Source: Strix aluco
Lineage: Eukaryota; Chordata; Aves; Strigiformes; Strigidae
Length of the DNA stretch: 64,000 bases
Assembly: GCF_031877795.1 (NCBI RefSeq)
Contig: NC_133931.1
Location: 71,709,429 to 71,773,428 of the forward strand
Direction: 5' to 3'
The notes under the pieces were generated by a model, which was not told the DNA's origin, ran no database searches, and was given only the letters and a program-made list of their open reading frames with translations. Positions 1-11,752 of this stretch are shown here, piece after piece. Position 1 is the stretch's first letter. Each line of letters opens with the position of its first letter. The position numbers and the translations under genes were made by a program.

Positions 1-3000
1 AAGGCCAGTGATGCTGTTATGTCTTTATGATCTATACATAAGTGGTGTACACCAATGCAGTTCACAGTAGTTTGGAAGTGATTGCCTTTCTTAGCAAGAA
101 ATGGTTAAAAAAAATCAGTAGTTGCTTTCATAATTTTTTTGTTGTGCTTTATGCTTGGAAGCTTGTTCATTGTTCTCAAAGGCAAGGTCTTGATTCAAAG
201 AGAGTTATTGTAATTGTGTGACCTAATTAGAATCAAGCTTCTAATCATACATATTTCATAAATAAATTGAATTACTTTGCATTTTTTTCTTCAACTTTTG
301 GATATGCATCCAGAGTCAAAAATGTACAGAATGTGTAATCGCAAATAAATTATTTTCTTTGCCAATAACAGTTTTGCAAACATTGGCATGGTGCTGTCTC
401 TCTTGCTGCAAGCTAATGTCTCTATTAACCATGCTAAAAATTGTAATGTGGATGAGTGACATTTTCTTTATTTACACACAGTTTTAATGAACAAAAATGT
501 AGCCTGTTATAATTTATAGTATTTGCATGGTGTTAGTTCTGATTAGGTACAGGGGGATGTATCAATGCTTTTATTAACATTAACTACCGCATAGTTGCTG
601 CTATCAAGAATTTTTTAGAGTACAAACACAAAAGGCCTTGGTTGCATCTCATCAAGTGAAGTAGATCATCTTAGTCAGTGCCTGACCACAAATTGCTGAC
701 TGAAGAACTCACATCATATATATAGAGCGACTTTCAGTGACTTGGCTGCTGAAAAATTTGATGTGAAGCTGTATGGCAACCATTTTTCCAAAGTGACAGT
801 AACTTCTCATTAGAAATTCAAGAATGTCTGATTCTTAGAAACGGTTGGCTTTTTATGTTGTCCGCACAAGGCTGTGAGCACTGCTGCCAGACCCATGCAG
901 CAAACACGCCAAGATTGCCAGCACAGAGATATTTATCTATGCACAGTTTTGGCTAGCTGTGGAAAAGCTGAGATAGTCTCAGGTATGATTTCTTTTATTC
1001 AAAGAAATCCCAGAAGTAACTTCTTGTTCCTGTGGGTAATAGGTTTCCATTTATATTCATTATATTCATGTCATAACCTTTATGAGATTGACTTGATTTC
1101 CCCTCTTTGTCTTATTTACAAGGCTTCCCTTTCCTTCTATTTCTTCATTTGCTATTGTCTAAAAGGGCCTTGTAAAGACCAAAAAAAAAAAAAAAATCTG
1201 AGCACTATCAGCATAACAAATTTCTCAGACTTGCCTGTCAAGGTCTGATGTTAACTCCTTTTGCTTACGTGACAGTTGGCAGGTAGATGTCTCTATTGTT
1301 TAAAAGGGAGCTTGCTTTGTGTTTTTCTCTGGCCTTTCACTTTTATGCCAAATTCTTTTATTTCCTTATGCTATTATTATTTTCTATGAATTTGAAGGAA
1401 GCCAGAAATTGCTCCTCTTTCATTTCCTTTTCACAAATCCCCTGATTCTTTGTTGTGTACTATAAATATTGTCTGACTGTTTCCAGTGCTCTACCCGGAT
1501 ATTTCAGCAAGCTGAAGAGCCGACTGAGGGCTGCTGCCTGCCAGTCAGATGCTGTAGAAGGATGTGTCCACATGCACGGAGACAAGATGAGAGACATCCT
1601 GGCAGGGTCAAGTATGCATGTTCACTTTGCCAAGTGTCAACTCCAATTACAGAGTGCTACCTCCCAACATTTTAAAAAATGCAGCCCCTTCTAAAAGTAC
1701 ACCGAGTGCTTCTTAATTGCAGGAAAACTGTCTTTCTTTTAATTTTTCATAAAGAGAAGCATAAAAAATTTAAATGAAAACTTTTAAAGGGTATAGCTTG
1801 AAATATAAGGAGGTTTGGAGTGTTGTTGCAGCACATCTAACTCTAAACCCTAACCTGAAAATTGGTATGAGTTTCATTGTGCAGTAATTTAATCTCATTT
1901 CCATCATATATCTTCTCAGACTCAACATGAGATGATTATTCCTCTCCTTGTCTAGGCAGTGTAGCTCTTGACTATTACAAACCACAGACTTGAATCAAAT
2001 TCTGAAGTCATTAGACAGAGTTCAAGAAAGTGCTTCTAATGACCCTCACGGATGCCAGTGATCTTGGGACTCAGCTCTTTTGTTATAAATGGTACAGTCC
2101 TTTTCTATCCATAAATAGATAATGTACAAAGTTAAAAATGTGTTTGATAGCGAATATAAAGCTGGAAGAAGGTTCAAGAACACAATACTCTGGAGTCAAA
2201 TTTGCCAGGTTTAATTCAGTCCACTGAGATTAAATATTTTTCTGTGGTATGTAATCTGCCACCAGATTATAAATACTAAGGGAACCTCTACTGCAGAAGA
2301 CCCAGGGGAACTTGGTGTTTACAGCAGCCCTGTGCAGTATGGTTTCAAGTCCCTGTTTTGAATTAGGGATTTGGACACTGCACTGTAACCCTATAAGCAC
2401 TAACTTTCAGGGTTTATCGCTTGCCAGTGTACTTGTTCACAACACCAGCTGGAGAAAGCAGTATCTTTCCAACCAGACTTGAAGCAAGCAGATAATCTGG
2501 AGACGGAGTTGATTTCTGTGGCTCCTTCCTTAATTCTGCCCATGGGTTACAGGAAAGAGCCCGTGGGCATCTCTGGAGACGACACTGCCTCTAAGTGGCA
2601 GAAGCCCGAGATGCCACATTGTCTCGTGTTGAAATGCCCGTGGGAGCTGAGCCTTTGTGCCAGGCCTAAATGAGTTGTCTGAAGCTTCACTAGTGAGTTA
2701 GACCACTGCTTCTCCTTAGCAATTTTATAAACTGTTGTGCTGATCTAGTCAGCTGAAGTTAAATGTCATGGTCAATGGAAAATCTGAGTGGAGACTGGCA
2801 TTTGCACGGCTGCTCTTCTTCATCAGCTTTCAAACGCCTCCTCTGCACAAAACAGCAGGGTAACTGAGACTGTTTTCTGCAAAAGTCTACTCTGAAAGAC
2901 TTACCATGTATTTAGAAACTCAAAACTCCCATGTGCTTTTCTCAATGCATTTACAAAACATGAATCATGGAGGTCTGCATTTTCAGAGGTGCTCAAGGGT

Positions 3001-6000
3001 TAAATGTGTAATCCATGGGAAATACGGGTATTCAAATATTTGAAACCCAGGACCTTCCCTGTTCCATTCTTATAATTACTCTGTCAAGCCCAGGTACCTC
3101 TCTGCCTTCTCGGGTACGATTTATTGCACTGTACTGGAAAATTACAGATACATACTAATATTCTGTGTTTTCTTTCTCCCAGTTCAGTTTTACCTAATAG
3201 ATTGCTTTCAAGTGTGTGAAACCCTGGCCACTGGTTAGTGTATCATACCTAACTTACTGATCATTGCTGATGGCATATATTATTGTCATAAAGTAAGACT
3301 CCTAAGCATATTTCTAAAGCCATGAATGACGACTGCAGTGCCTTTCAGAATTTAATATAGAAGAATTTCAGGTAGATGAGACTGCACCAAAGAGAAGGCC
3401 TAATATGTTTATTTTTTATTTAATTGCAGGCTAGTAGAAAACACTTTGGAAAAGGCCTAAAATAAAAAGACCACCAATAATCACTTCATTAAAGGTTCTA
3501 GTCCCAAGCCGGAGGCAATCTCTTCTTACAATGCGTTTTCAAGAAAATAATTAACATCTAGATCTTGTGTCAAATTCTCTGTGTAGACATAGTAAGTACT
3601 TTTACCATAGTGAACTGTCAGTTATAGCTTGGAACCCATCTTGCAATCACAGAAAAGACTGTCAAAACTCACTAAGAACAGGGTTATTTTAAATTAACAA
3701 AGGTGGTCTTCATTTACCCCACCACCCATTTGGACATCATAAACTAAGGGTAAAGGTGTCTTCAAAGTGAAAGCTCTTGTGTTTGGAAATGAATATTTTT
3801 ATGTGGAAGATTTTGTATAGCAAAAATTTCTCATAGTACCTCAGTGTGCTACCAGAACTGGCAAAACTGGTCAGCATCAAATACACTTTAGCTTTGTGTT
3901 TGAAGAAAGATGTCAAATATATCATCTAACAGACATAGTGAGTACCTTAAAAAATAAAAAATAATTCAGAGCAATATATTGAAAATAATGAAGCTCAACT
4001 GGTAACAGTAGCTCACTGTATACTTGTTTCATATTGTTTTTTATTCTGCACAAAGGAGTCTGAATTTTTCAAGCTGAACATTATCAAATGATAATGGAAA
4101 GCCTTTAGGAAGGGGAAGTGGGATGAGAAACATTATTGCATATTTAGGTACATATTTAAGTCTGCAAAGCTATTTCAAAGACAGAGAGAATTAAATTTTT
4201 GACAAAGTTGCCAGCATGTTAAAGCTGAACTGCTGGGAATGTTTTTTGGTAGCTTGTGATAACAGGTATAAATTGTAAATTTCATGGTTATAAACAACAC
4301 ATATGTGGATGTGTTGCATCTATTATGCAGTACAGAAATCTCTGCATTTCTGCATGTGGATATACGAAACATCTTAGATTTCGTAACTGTAAAATGCTGT
4401 TTGCCATTTAAAGTCAGTACCACTAAACCTCAACCAGCAAGATTATGACTCTCCAATCCACATTAATAATTCAGTGTGAAATATCTTTGTGACAGTTGTA
4501 GCCCTGTCAGAGATCGAAAGTGTTTATATTTTCTGGATACATTATATTAAAAGTAAAAAGCGTTAGTATGCTGCATGAATTTACAAATTCTAGTCATAGT
4601 GGATGTGCTATGACATGAAACCTATCATTTTAAACCCAGCCCTGCATTATCACTCATGTTGATTTTTATGTGCAGTATTGATTTGTAACAGGCATATCAT
4701 GATAAAACTGTCCTGTCTGCACAGGTGATATGGGTGAGGACAAGCAGTAAAACCTGAATCCCAAACCATACTCACTTCTGGTCTCCATATGGGGTATGAT
4801 GTTCTTCAAACATGTTGGGTTTGGTCCCTCTTGTTAAAATAACTTTTGGTTTTGTTTCCTTCAGTTTTCCCCACACCTCCATCCCATGCTCCCTGCCCAA
4901 CTCAGGGTGACTGACTTGCCACTGAAATCTGCTTTAGCCAGAATGACTTAATGAGAGATGGCCTAGCTACTGTTTGTCAAACTCATACATGTCATATTTG
5001 TAACATAGCCTCTCAAAAGCAGAGGTTTATGTGATCAAGTCTTCCTTTGAACCAGATTCTTGTTAGCAACACAAAGCTTTGTCATGCTGTTGCAATACAT
5101 CATATTTTAATAACTGTTAAACCCTTTGAACATAAAGTTTAGTAGTAACACTTTCAGGAATTAAATACTTTCATTGAGCATCGAAGCTTATGGCCTAAAC
5201 CTAAGGTGGGGATTGGGGTTTGCTTTGGAACAGGGGCTGATTGCATCTAACACTGAACAAATGCATTCGGTAATAGTAGAAAAAAGGGTTTCTGTCCCAG
5301 AGTTTACAGTTTAAAACACAGGTCTGAAAATGGGCGTGGAAATGGGGCAGAATGCACAAGCCATGCCATTAAGAGATTTCTTTCCCATCTCATGATAGTT
5401 GTTATTTTTTTAAGGTACAGGTCTCTGTCTCAGGATTCACTGTTGGCAGGCAAGTTTAGCCAAATTTAAAGACAACTAGAAGAGAAGTTGTGCTGCAAAT
5501 TGAGAGGAGGAGGAAGGGGATAGCACACACAGACCAAAGCTACAAAGAAATGGTAAGCATTAGTGGAATGGGAGGGTAAAAAGGGCAGGGAACTGATTTG
5601 CGACCTGTCCTGCTGGCTGCACGGCTGATCCTACCAAATCACCGCAGTATCTGTGTTTCTGCTCAAGCTGCTTGCTCTGCTGGTTCAGAAGTGTTCTCAA
5701 CCTGCTGATCTGGGTTTGTTTAGAAATGTTGGCCCTCGTCGGGGAAGGATTAAGCACTATGGTGGTACGCCACGTGGCTGTACTGTCTTGAAAGTAGCTG
5801 ACCACAATGGGCTGGAAGACGCAGAGGTTTATAGGGTTATGACTCTGCCAGGGTTGCATCTTTCCCACTGCACCCCGCAGTTGTGTGAGGGGTTGCTTCC
5901 CTGTCTGCTCTCATGTTCCCTTCCTAAAATGCTTCTCAGCTATTGAGGTGGCACTAAGCACCTAATGGGTGCCATTAGTCACAGTCCTGACAGCGTCTGG

Positions 6001-7584
6001 GGATATGCAGTGAGCCAGCAAGCAGGGACAGCTGTCTCAGTGATTCTTCTGCTAATAAGTTATTTAGAAACAAATCCCAAGTCCCAGTGATGCCTATGGC
6101 AATGCTCTTGCCAACCTGCTTCAGAGCTGGAGTTAGTCTTTTGAGTGCTGAAGCATCTTCTGTGATTTGAATCAATAGCCTCCTTCCACTTAAGCCAGCA
6201 AAACTGTATTTTAATGCTTGCTTCTGCTACAACTGGAGTATAATTGCTGAGGGTTTGTGTATGTAAAGGATGTTTTGGGTTTTTTTTTCCCCCAAGTGGA
6301 AAATTGCCACAGACCAACAGTTTAAACAGTTCACAATTATCAGCCCTAATTTTGAGGAGAAATATGGCCATTTTTATTACTAAAGACAACAATCCATGTG
6401 CAAAACAATATCAGATGTCAGTGAAAAAATAACCAGGGTTTTTTTCTTGTGTATAATGGATTGTTTTTGAATGTGAACAGGGATAAACTAGAAGTTGTAA
6501 TCTTACTTTTGCCATACATGCACTAGCAGCTTTTTATAACTGGTAGGCTCAGAGGGCCATGTAAGTGTATTTCTTGTAACTAATTGTAAACATAGGGTGA
6601 ATTAGACAAAGTTTTCCTTATAGTCAATAAATAACTGTTTAGAGTCAGTATGCAACTGTACTGGAGTTCCTGATACTGCACATCTCTTCAGATCAACCAG
6701 TTAAATAATTGGAGATTGGAGCAGTGTGTGCACACATCGGGATGTCTCTGCAATGAGCAAAATAAAGACTATTTATTGTTTCATGACACAACATGAAAAA
6801 GAATATAGCAGGGTGAAAATTAATTTTGTGTATAATGAGCAAATGAGAAGGGTTACATCACACCTAAATGTGTAGCAAGTGTGGTCTGGGCTGCAATGAG
6901 CTAGTAGTGCTTTTCCTAACATACAACCACATAGGCAAGGCTGTGCCTGTGCTGACCTCTGTGCAATCACTTAATGGCTGTGGCATTCATTTCCACTAAT
7001 GCTTTCAGTGTCAGTGGAGGATCAGAGCAGAATCTGGCTTTTGGCAAAAATCCTGCCTGAGCGCAAAACCTCTCCCTTCTAAGACCTTTCTTGCAGTTTT
7101 CACATATACCGCATTATGTTGGTTCTTAATACTCTGCATGCTTTGTGTTACATAATTCCAAACTGCTTAACCCTTTAATACATACCCAATCGTGTCTGCA
7201 AGCTCTGATTCATAGTTTTCATTCATTTATACCGAAGGCTACTACAAGAAAGGGATAACCTCTCCTGGTCATACAGTAGACCAGTAGCAGAGCCAGTGCC
7301 CAAGGCCATGGCCTTCTACAGCACTAGTCTATGTATTTTATACTAGCCTTGTCAGTGAAGCTTTGTCAAAGGGGGCGACTGTAAGATGTGTCTTTGGATA
7401 GTTATGCAATGGTAAGGCAAGCTGGGTGTGACAGGGTTCAGAACTGGAAATTCATGATGACTGGACTTAATGTGATGTGCAGTGTTTTTGTATAGTAGTG
7501 TCAGTTGCTGTCATCGTTATAAAGACATGATTGTTATGGGAGACCAGTGGCATAACAGAGAGTAACCACAAATAAGTGGACTGG
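1..7584. other. Upstream intergenic sequence, no gene recognised
   Basis: AT-rich sequence with no open frame that resembles a known protein and no CpG island. In mammals ELP2 lies upstream of MOCOS in the same orientation (established knowledge). I looked for its C-terminal WD-repeat exons and did not recognise any, so any ELP2 end must be further upstream or reduced to an unrecognisable 3' UTR. AATAAA-like hexamers near 261 and 345 could be chance in such AT-rich DNA. A 15-base A-run lies near 1181. A somewhat GC-richer patch at about 5560-5950 has short open frames on both strands with no recognisable similarity. Confidence 0.6.
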
Positions 7585-7645
7585 GGTGGTTGGAACAGGT
7601 GACTTGCAGAGGTCCCTTTCAACCTCAACTATTCTATAACTCTGT
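7585..7645 (+). mobile_element. CR1 LINE fragment, 3' end
   Basis: A 60-base fragment resembles the CR1 3' terminus. It has GGTTGGAACAGGTGACTTGC, then AGAGGTCCCTTTCAACCTC, then ACTATTCTATAACTCTG, which matches the usual GGTTGGACTAGATGA / AGAGGTCCCTTCCAACC / ATTCTATGATTCT layout. Only the tail remains, as expected for a 5'-truncated insertion. It is diverged and therefore old. Confidence 0.75.
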
Positions 7646-7969
7646 TTCTTAAATAATTTGGGCAATATGAATAACCCATTGCTTGGTCTAATAAGCCAAA
7701 CAGGCAGGATATTATTTTTTCTCTTTGAGCAGAATCACCTTTACTGCACATTTGCAACTGGTAGAGGTCTGTTCAGTTGGTTTGTATACAGGTAGGGTGT
7801 CTTATAAAGACAGTCACCAAATATGCTGGAGCGGACAGAGAAAGGTTGTGTGATCCATGCTCCTGCCCCAGGACAACCTTTTCTTGTTTGCCAAGCTATC
7901 TGAGACCTGGTGCTAACAGTCAAACACTAATTACCTAGAAATATTTTGCTGATCATCGGAATTAATTAT

Positions 7970-8245
7970 TATAGAACCACAGAGGTTGGAAGGGACCCCT
8001 GGAGGTCTCCTGTCCAAAGTCCTTCTCAAAGTAGGATCAGCTGGAGGAGGCAGCTCAGGGCCATGTCCCTTGTGGGTTCTGAAACTAAGGAGACTCCACA
8101 GCGTCTCTGAGGAATGTACTTTGGTGTCTGACCACTGTCGTGGGAAAATTTTTTTTTTAAACTAATATCTAGTCAGAATTTCCCTTGTTCTATCTTGTGT
8201 CCATTGTCTGTTGTCCTTCCACCAAGTACCAACTTCTCTATACCC
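7970..8245 (-). mobile_element. Old CR1 LINE fragment, 3' end, antisense
   Basis: Read on the minus strand this is a CR1 3' end. On the plus strand it begins with ATAGAACCACAGAGGTTGGA, the complement of the CR1 tail. It then continues through sections matching the complements of the usual CR1 3' UTR: GGGACCCCTGGAGGTCTCC, GAGACTCCACAGCGTCTCTG, and a decayed stretch ending near CCACCAAGTACCAACTTCTC. Divergence and small gaps point to an older CR1 subfamily than the copies at 13.6, 30.5 and 36.7 kb. The inner boundary is approximate. Confidence 0.8.
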
Positions 8246-10500
8246 TACCATCGCATAGTTGTGTTATGATTGTTCATTATTTGCATTGAAATAGACCATA
8301 AAGAACCAATACTGCAGTCCCATCACTCTTCTATAGAGCTGCAAGAGGACAGCGCAACTGCATTATAGAGAAGCATATCGGTTTTTTAGTTGTTTGCAAA
8401 GTGTTTTTTCTTGTTTCTTACAGTGCTTTTGAATAGTTGCTAGAGAGAAAAAAAAAAAAAAACCTGTTGTCACAGTGCAGTGAAGGGATTAAAAAAAACC
8501 CTTTCTCTGTTCTTTAACATCTTCCAAGGAACAGTAGCGTTACACATCAACATTTACAAATCAAGAAACCTACTAACTAGATCACCTGGAAACATTATTT
8601 CGCTCTGCTGTAACTTGGAAAGAGCAAGTTAAATTGCTCTGTTTCTGCTACTGAGCCTCCATGAAGGAAAGAACCTGCAAAACTCTGTGTGTGTGTGCAT
8701 GGGTGGGGGGTTAATGCATGCAATTTGTTTGCCTGATACATATGCACAGTGATCCTTTTGCTAACAGCATTTTATCACTTTACAGTTTTGTGAACATGAC
8801 ACTCTAGGCATACCTGTCCGCCAATGTATATAATTAATGTGCTTACACGGATTGATCCCCTGACTTTACTCATAAACCAAAGAGGAAAAGCTACTCTATA
8901 ACTATGAATCTGCAATGTGCAGATAAAAAACTATGGTTTCATGTGGAAATTCCATGAAATCTCCAGCTTTTGCCTCAGAAATAGTCAGTAGTAAAAGCTA
9001 GTTAGTTTTTACAAGTTCTGCTAATTCTCAAACACAAAAACATCTATACTGACACAGAGTGACCTTAACATCTCTTGTTGTTTAGAAGATTCTGGTCAGA
9101 CTTTATGACAGATGAACTACTGGTAGCTTCTCAGTGATCATCACCAGGTTACATGCAAACAAAGCACATTGCCAATTAATACTATATCCATGCGTGTGTT
9201 GCTTCCAAAGGGCTAACCTTCCAAAATCAGGAGGGGAAAAAAAGATGGAAATCGATTGTGAGGAACAATTTTTATATGAAAATTTGAATGGAAATTAGAT
9301 CCTTAAGATGAATTTATTGTAAGATCAGAAAGCTGCATGCTGTCATCAAGAAAAGGACTGCTTTGGTGGGGAAAACTAGTCTTGGCTCAATAAGGAAGTG
9401 GAAACAACTATTTGACATAATATATGAAAATGGTGAGGGAACTATGCATAACAATCAATATAAATAAACTGGTCTGGAAATTGGTAACAGGAAGCTAGAA
9501 ATATGAGGGAAAATCCATGTATTTTCTACATATACTTGCAGTAAAAAAAAAGTCATAGTAAATGGTATAGGTACTTCTAAATTGCAATGCATAAATTAAA
9601 GTAAAAAAAGGTATTTTGTGCAGGGTTCTGTTTTTTAAAAAAAGTGACTTGAGGAGATCAGCTGAAAACATTCTTCCACTTGATGGCAACTGTTCTTTTT
9701 TGTCAGAGGTGATTTGCTCATCTGGAAGAAAATGCATAAGGTATAGTTCATTTGGTAATTAGTTTCAGTGAGATCATCAACTAGGCCAAAAAATGTACTA
9801 CCACATCTGGGAATGAGATGCAATACTATATACCTGCCATGATCATGAACACAGAGTCAAGAACAAACGTGTTCTTACAGAGTTATAGAAATATTCCTCA
9901 ACACCTTGTAGCCAGGGCCATGTGTTTAAACTGGGCAAAAATTCTTAATATATAAAGTAGGGAGCATATTAGCATGGTATTTCATGTCAGACTTATATTT
10001 TAATTTCTTATATAGCTTTTATTCAGTACTGCTTCGTAAGGCTCAATTTGGCCTGAAGTTTGTTCTTGGTAGTTTCTCATTTCACTGATGACCAATTGAT
10101 GGTACTTCAATCAATCTAACGAAAGAGTTTGATTTACCAGGATTTGGATGCAGATCCATCCTAACATGTGCAGTTTTATTTTAGTACTGGACCAGGGGGC
10201 TCATTTAACACTCTGCAGATTGCAGAGCTGTAAGTAGAAACATGCATTGCAAATAGTAAAAACAACAAAACAAAACCCAACCCCCAGCCTCCACCCCCCA
10301 ACATTTCTTTGGCTATTATTTTTTGTATATGTGTATGGCTATAGTTTAGCCTACAAAGCAAAAGCTTTTACATGAATGGCTGCTGTTCTTTCTACCCGAC
10401 GCCCAGCCCGTACCACTCACTCCTTAGGCTTTTGGCCAGCCATGGTCCTACGCACTGACCACTTGGCATCGGTGGCCCATAGAGCTGGTTAAGCGGGATG
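8246..10500. other. Intergenic sequence upstream of the MOCOS CpG island
   Basis: AT-rich with simple runs: A-run near 8447-8462, a short TG repeat near 8685, and a G-run near 8704. From about 10380 the base composition rises toward the CpG island. No coding exon or RNA gene was recognised. Short open frames here have no recognisable similarity. Confidence 0.6.
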
Positions 10501-11259
10501 CGTGAGTATCCTACACCAAATAGGTGTGAGAAAGAGACTTCCACCACCTATTAGCGGCAGTGGAAGAGGCATCATCAAAAATTTGTGCATCGCCTTTGCA
10601 GATTTTAGGGAAAAAAAGATTTCTATGAGCTACCCTTATTTTAAACAGTGTACCTCCAGAGGAGGGGATGTGAGCAGAGGTACTGTGACCCCAAAGGCCA
10701 CATCCCTGTGCTTCAGGAAACTTCCCGTCGGGGTGCCTCTACCCGGCTGCGCGGGCCTGGGCATCTGCCTGCACCCGTGCCCGAGTCCGGAGGGCGAGCG
10801 TGGGCAGGGGAGGGCTCCGCTGCCGAGCGGCCGCCGGTTGCAGCGGTGCCAGGGCCGGGGCCCCTCTCGGACGACCAGGCGGGTGGGGCCTGCACCCGCC
10901 AAACCGGCTGCGGCGGCTGCTGCTGCCGCCGCCCGGGCCAGGCCCGGCTCACGGCCACCCGCCAGCAGCGCCCGCCGCCTCCCTGCTCCGGCCCCAGCGG
11001 CGGGCTCGGCTGCGGCCGGACCGCACCGCGGCGGGCCCAGCCCCGGCCACCGCCCCCGGGGCAGGGCGGGCAGACGGGCAGCCCGGGGGCGGGAGGCGGG
11101 AGGAGCGAGGGGCGGCCGGGCCGTGCTGGGCCGGTGGCAGCGCCTGCCCGCAGTCCCTGCCTGCAGCGCTGCCGGCAGGGCGGCTCCGCTGCTCGGGCAC
11201 GGCCGCGCTGGTGTTTTTGTCAGAATTTCTCTCCCCGCCTCCCGCCTGCGGCTCGCGGC

Positions 11260-11389
11260 ATGGCTGGGGCGCCTCGGAGGGAGCCGCTCTCCTTCCGCGC
11301 CTTCCAGGCCGCCTGCCCGCCCGGGTACAGCTACGGGTACGGCGGCGGCCTGCGCAGCCTCCGGGAGCGCGAGTTCCCTCGGCTCCGAG
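11260..11389 (+). CDS. MOCOS: Molybdenum cofactor sulfurase, coding exon 1 (partial gene)
   Basis: First coding exon of MOCOS, the cytosolic enzyme that adds the terminal sulfur to the molybdenum cofactor of xanthine dehydrogenase and aldehyde oxidase. It encodes 43 residues plus one base, starting MAGAPRREPLSF and ending REREFPRLR. The stretch containing YGYGGGLRSLREREF aligns without gaps to the mammalian protein, recalled as YGYGPGSLRELRAREF. The ATG is in a good Kozak context (G at -3 and G at +4) and starts MAGA as in mammals. The frame stays open upstream to about 10648, but that extension is low-complexity GC-rich sequence, so I prefer 11260. The donor is GAG|GTACCG, phase 1. It is poor at +4 to +6, but the protein alignment to exon 2 leaves no alternative, and read-through meets TGA at 11413. 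Confidence 0.93.
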
Positions 11390-11540
11390 GTACCGCGGGG
11401 CGGGCGCAGCCCTGAGGGGCGGGCGAGGGGCGGGCAGGGCCGCGGGGGGCGGGCCGGGGGAGGCCCGGGGCGGTCCCGCCTCGCCTCGTCCCCGGGCGAG
11501 AAGTTTCTGGTGCGAGGGAGCGGCGGGGGAAGGGAGGGGC
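11390..11540 (+). promoter_or_regulatory. G-rich block with repeated GC boxes at the start of intron 1
   Basis: Directly after the exon 1 donor the + strand carries several GGGGCGGG units (about 11397, 11416, 11427) and further runs of three to six G up to about 11470. This satisfies the usual G-quadruplex pattern (four runs of at least three G with short loops) and offers multiple Sp1-type sites. It is part of the CpG island. That it has a function is inferred. Confidence 0.6.
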
Positions 11541-11598
11541 GCGGGCACGAAGCGCCGGCCTCGCCTCGCTGCAGCCCCCTCAGCGACACGGCGGGGGG

Positions 11599-11746
11599 CC
11601 CTCTCCCTCCCTTTCCCTTTCCCTCTCTCCCTCTCTCCCTCTCTCCCTCTCTCCCTCTCTCCCTCTCTCCCTCTCCACCTTCCTCCCCCTTCCTTCCCCT
11701 CTCTCCCCCACTTCCCCCCTCGCCTCCCTCTTCCCTCTCCCTCCCC
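11599..11746 (+). repeat. Polypyrimidine tract with (CCCTCTCT)n microsatellite
   Basis: 148 bases contain only three purines (11677, 11710, 11722). Positions 11621-11675 are a nearly perfect octamer array, CCCTCTCT repeated about 6.9 times. The complementary strand is GGGAGAGA repeats, which meets the G-quadruplex pattern with 5-base loops. The mirror symmetry of the tract also suits triplex (H-DNA) formation. It lies about 210 bases after the MOCOS exon 1 donor. Confidence 0.95.
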
Positions 11747-11752
11747 ACCACA

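Larger units (their letters stand above)
10650..11600 (+). promoter_or_regulatory. MOCOS: CpG island with MOCOS promoter and 5' UTR
   Basis: This is the only strongly GC- and CpG-rich block in the window, about 0.9-1 kb in an otherwise AT-rich region, and it contains the first MOCOS coding exon. I saw no clear TATA box close to the start, which fits a CpG-island promoter with dispersed initiation. GGGGCGGG-type GC boxes, possible Sp1-family sites, are dense just after exon 1 (about 11397-11460), with others upstream. The transcription start site cannot be placed from sequence alone. It is likely within a few hundred bases before 11260. Such islands often also initiate antisense RNA, but nothing here proves that. 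Confidence 0.85.

Noticed and set aside
874..1248. 124-codon open frame, considered as a possible end of ELP2 because it contains ASCG
   Set aside because: Only four residues agree with the end of ELP2, the surrounding residues do not match, and no upstream WD-repeat sequence is present.
4180..4230. GAGAATTAAATTTT resembling the complement of the dispersed repeat in intron 3
   Set aside because: The match is limited to one AT-rich block and the neighbouring blocks do not follow, so chance is the simpler explanation.
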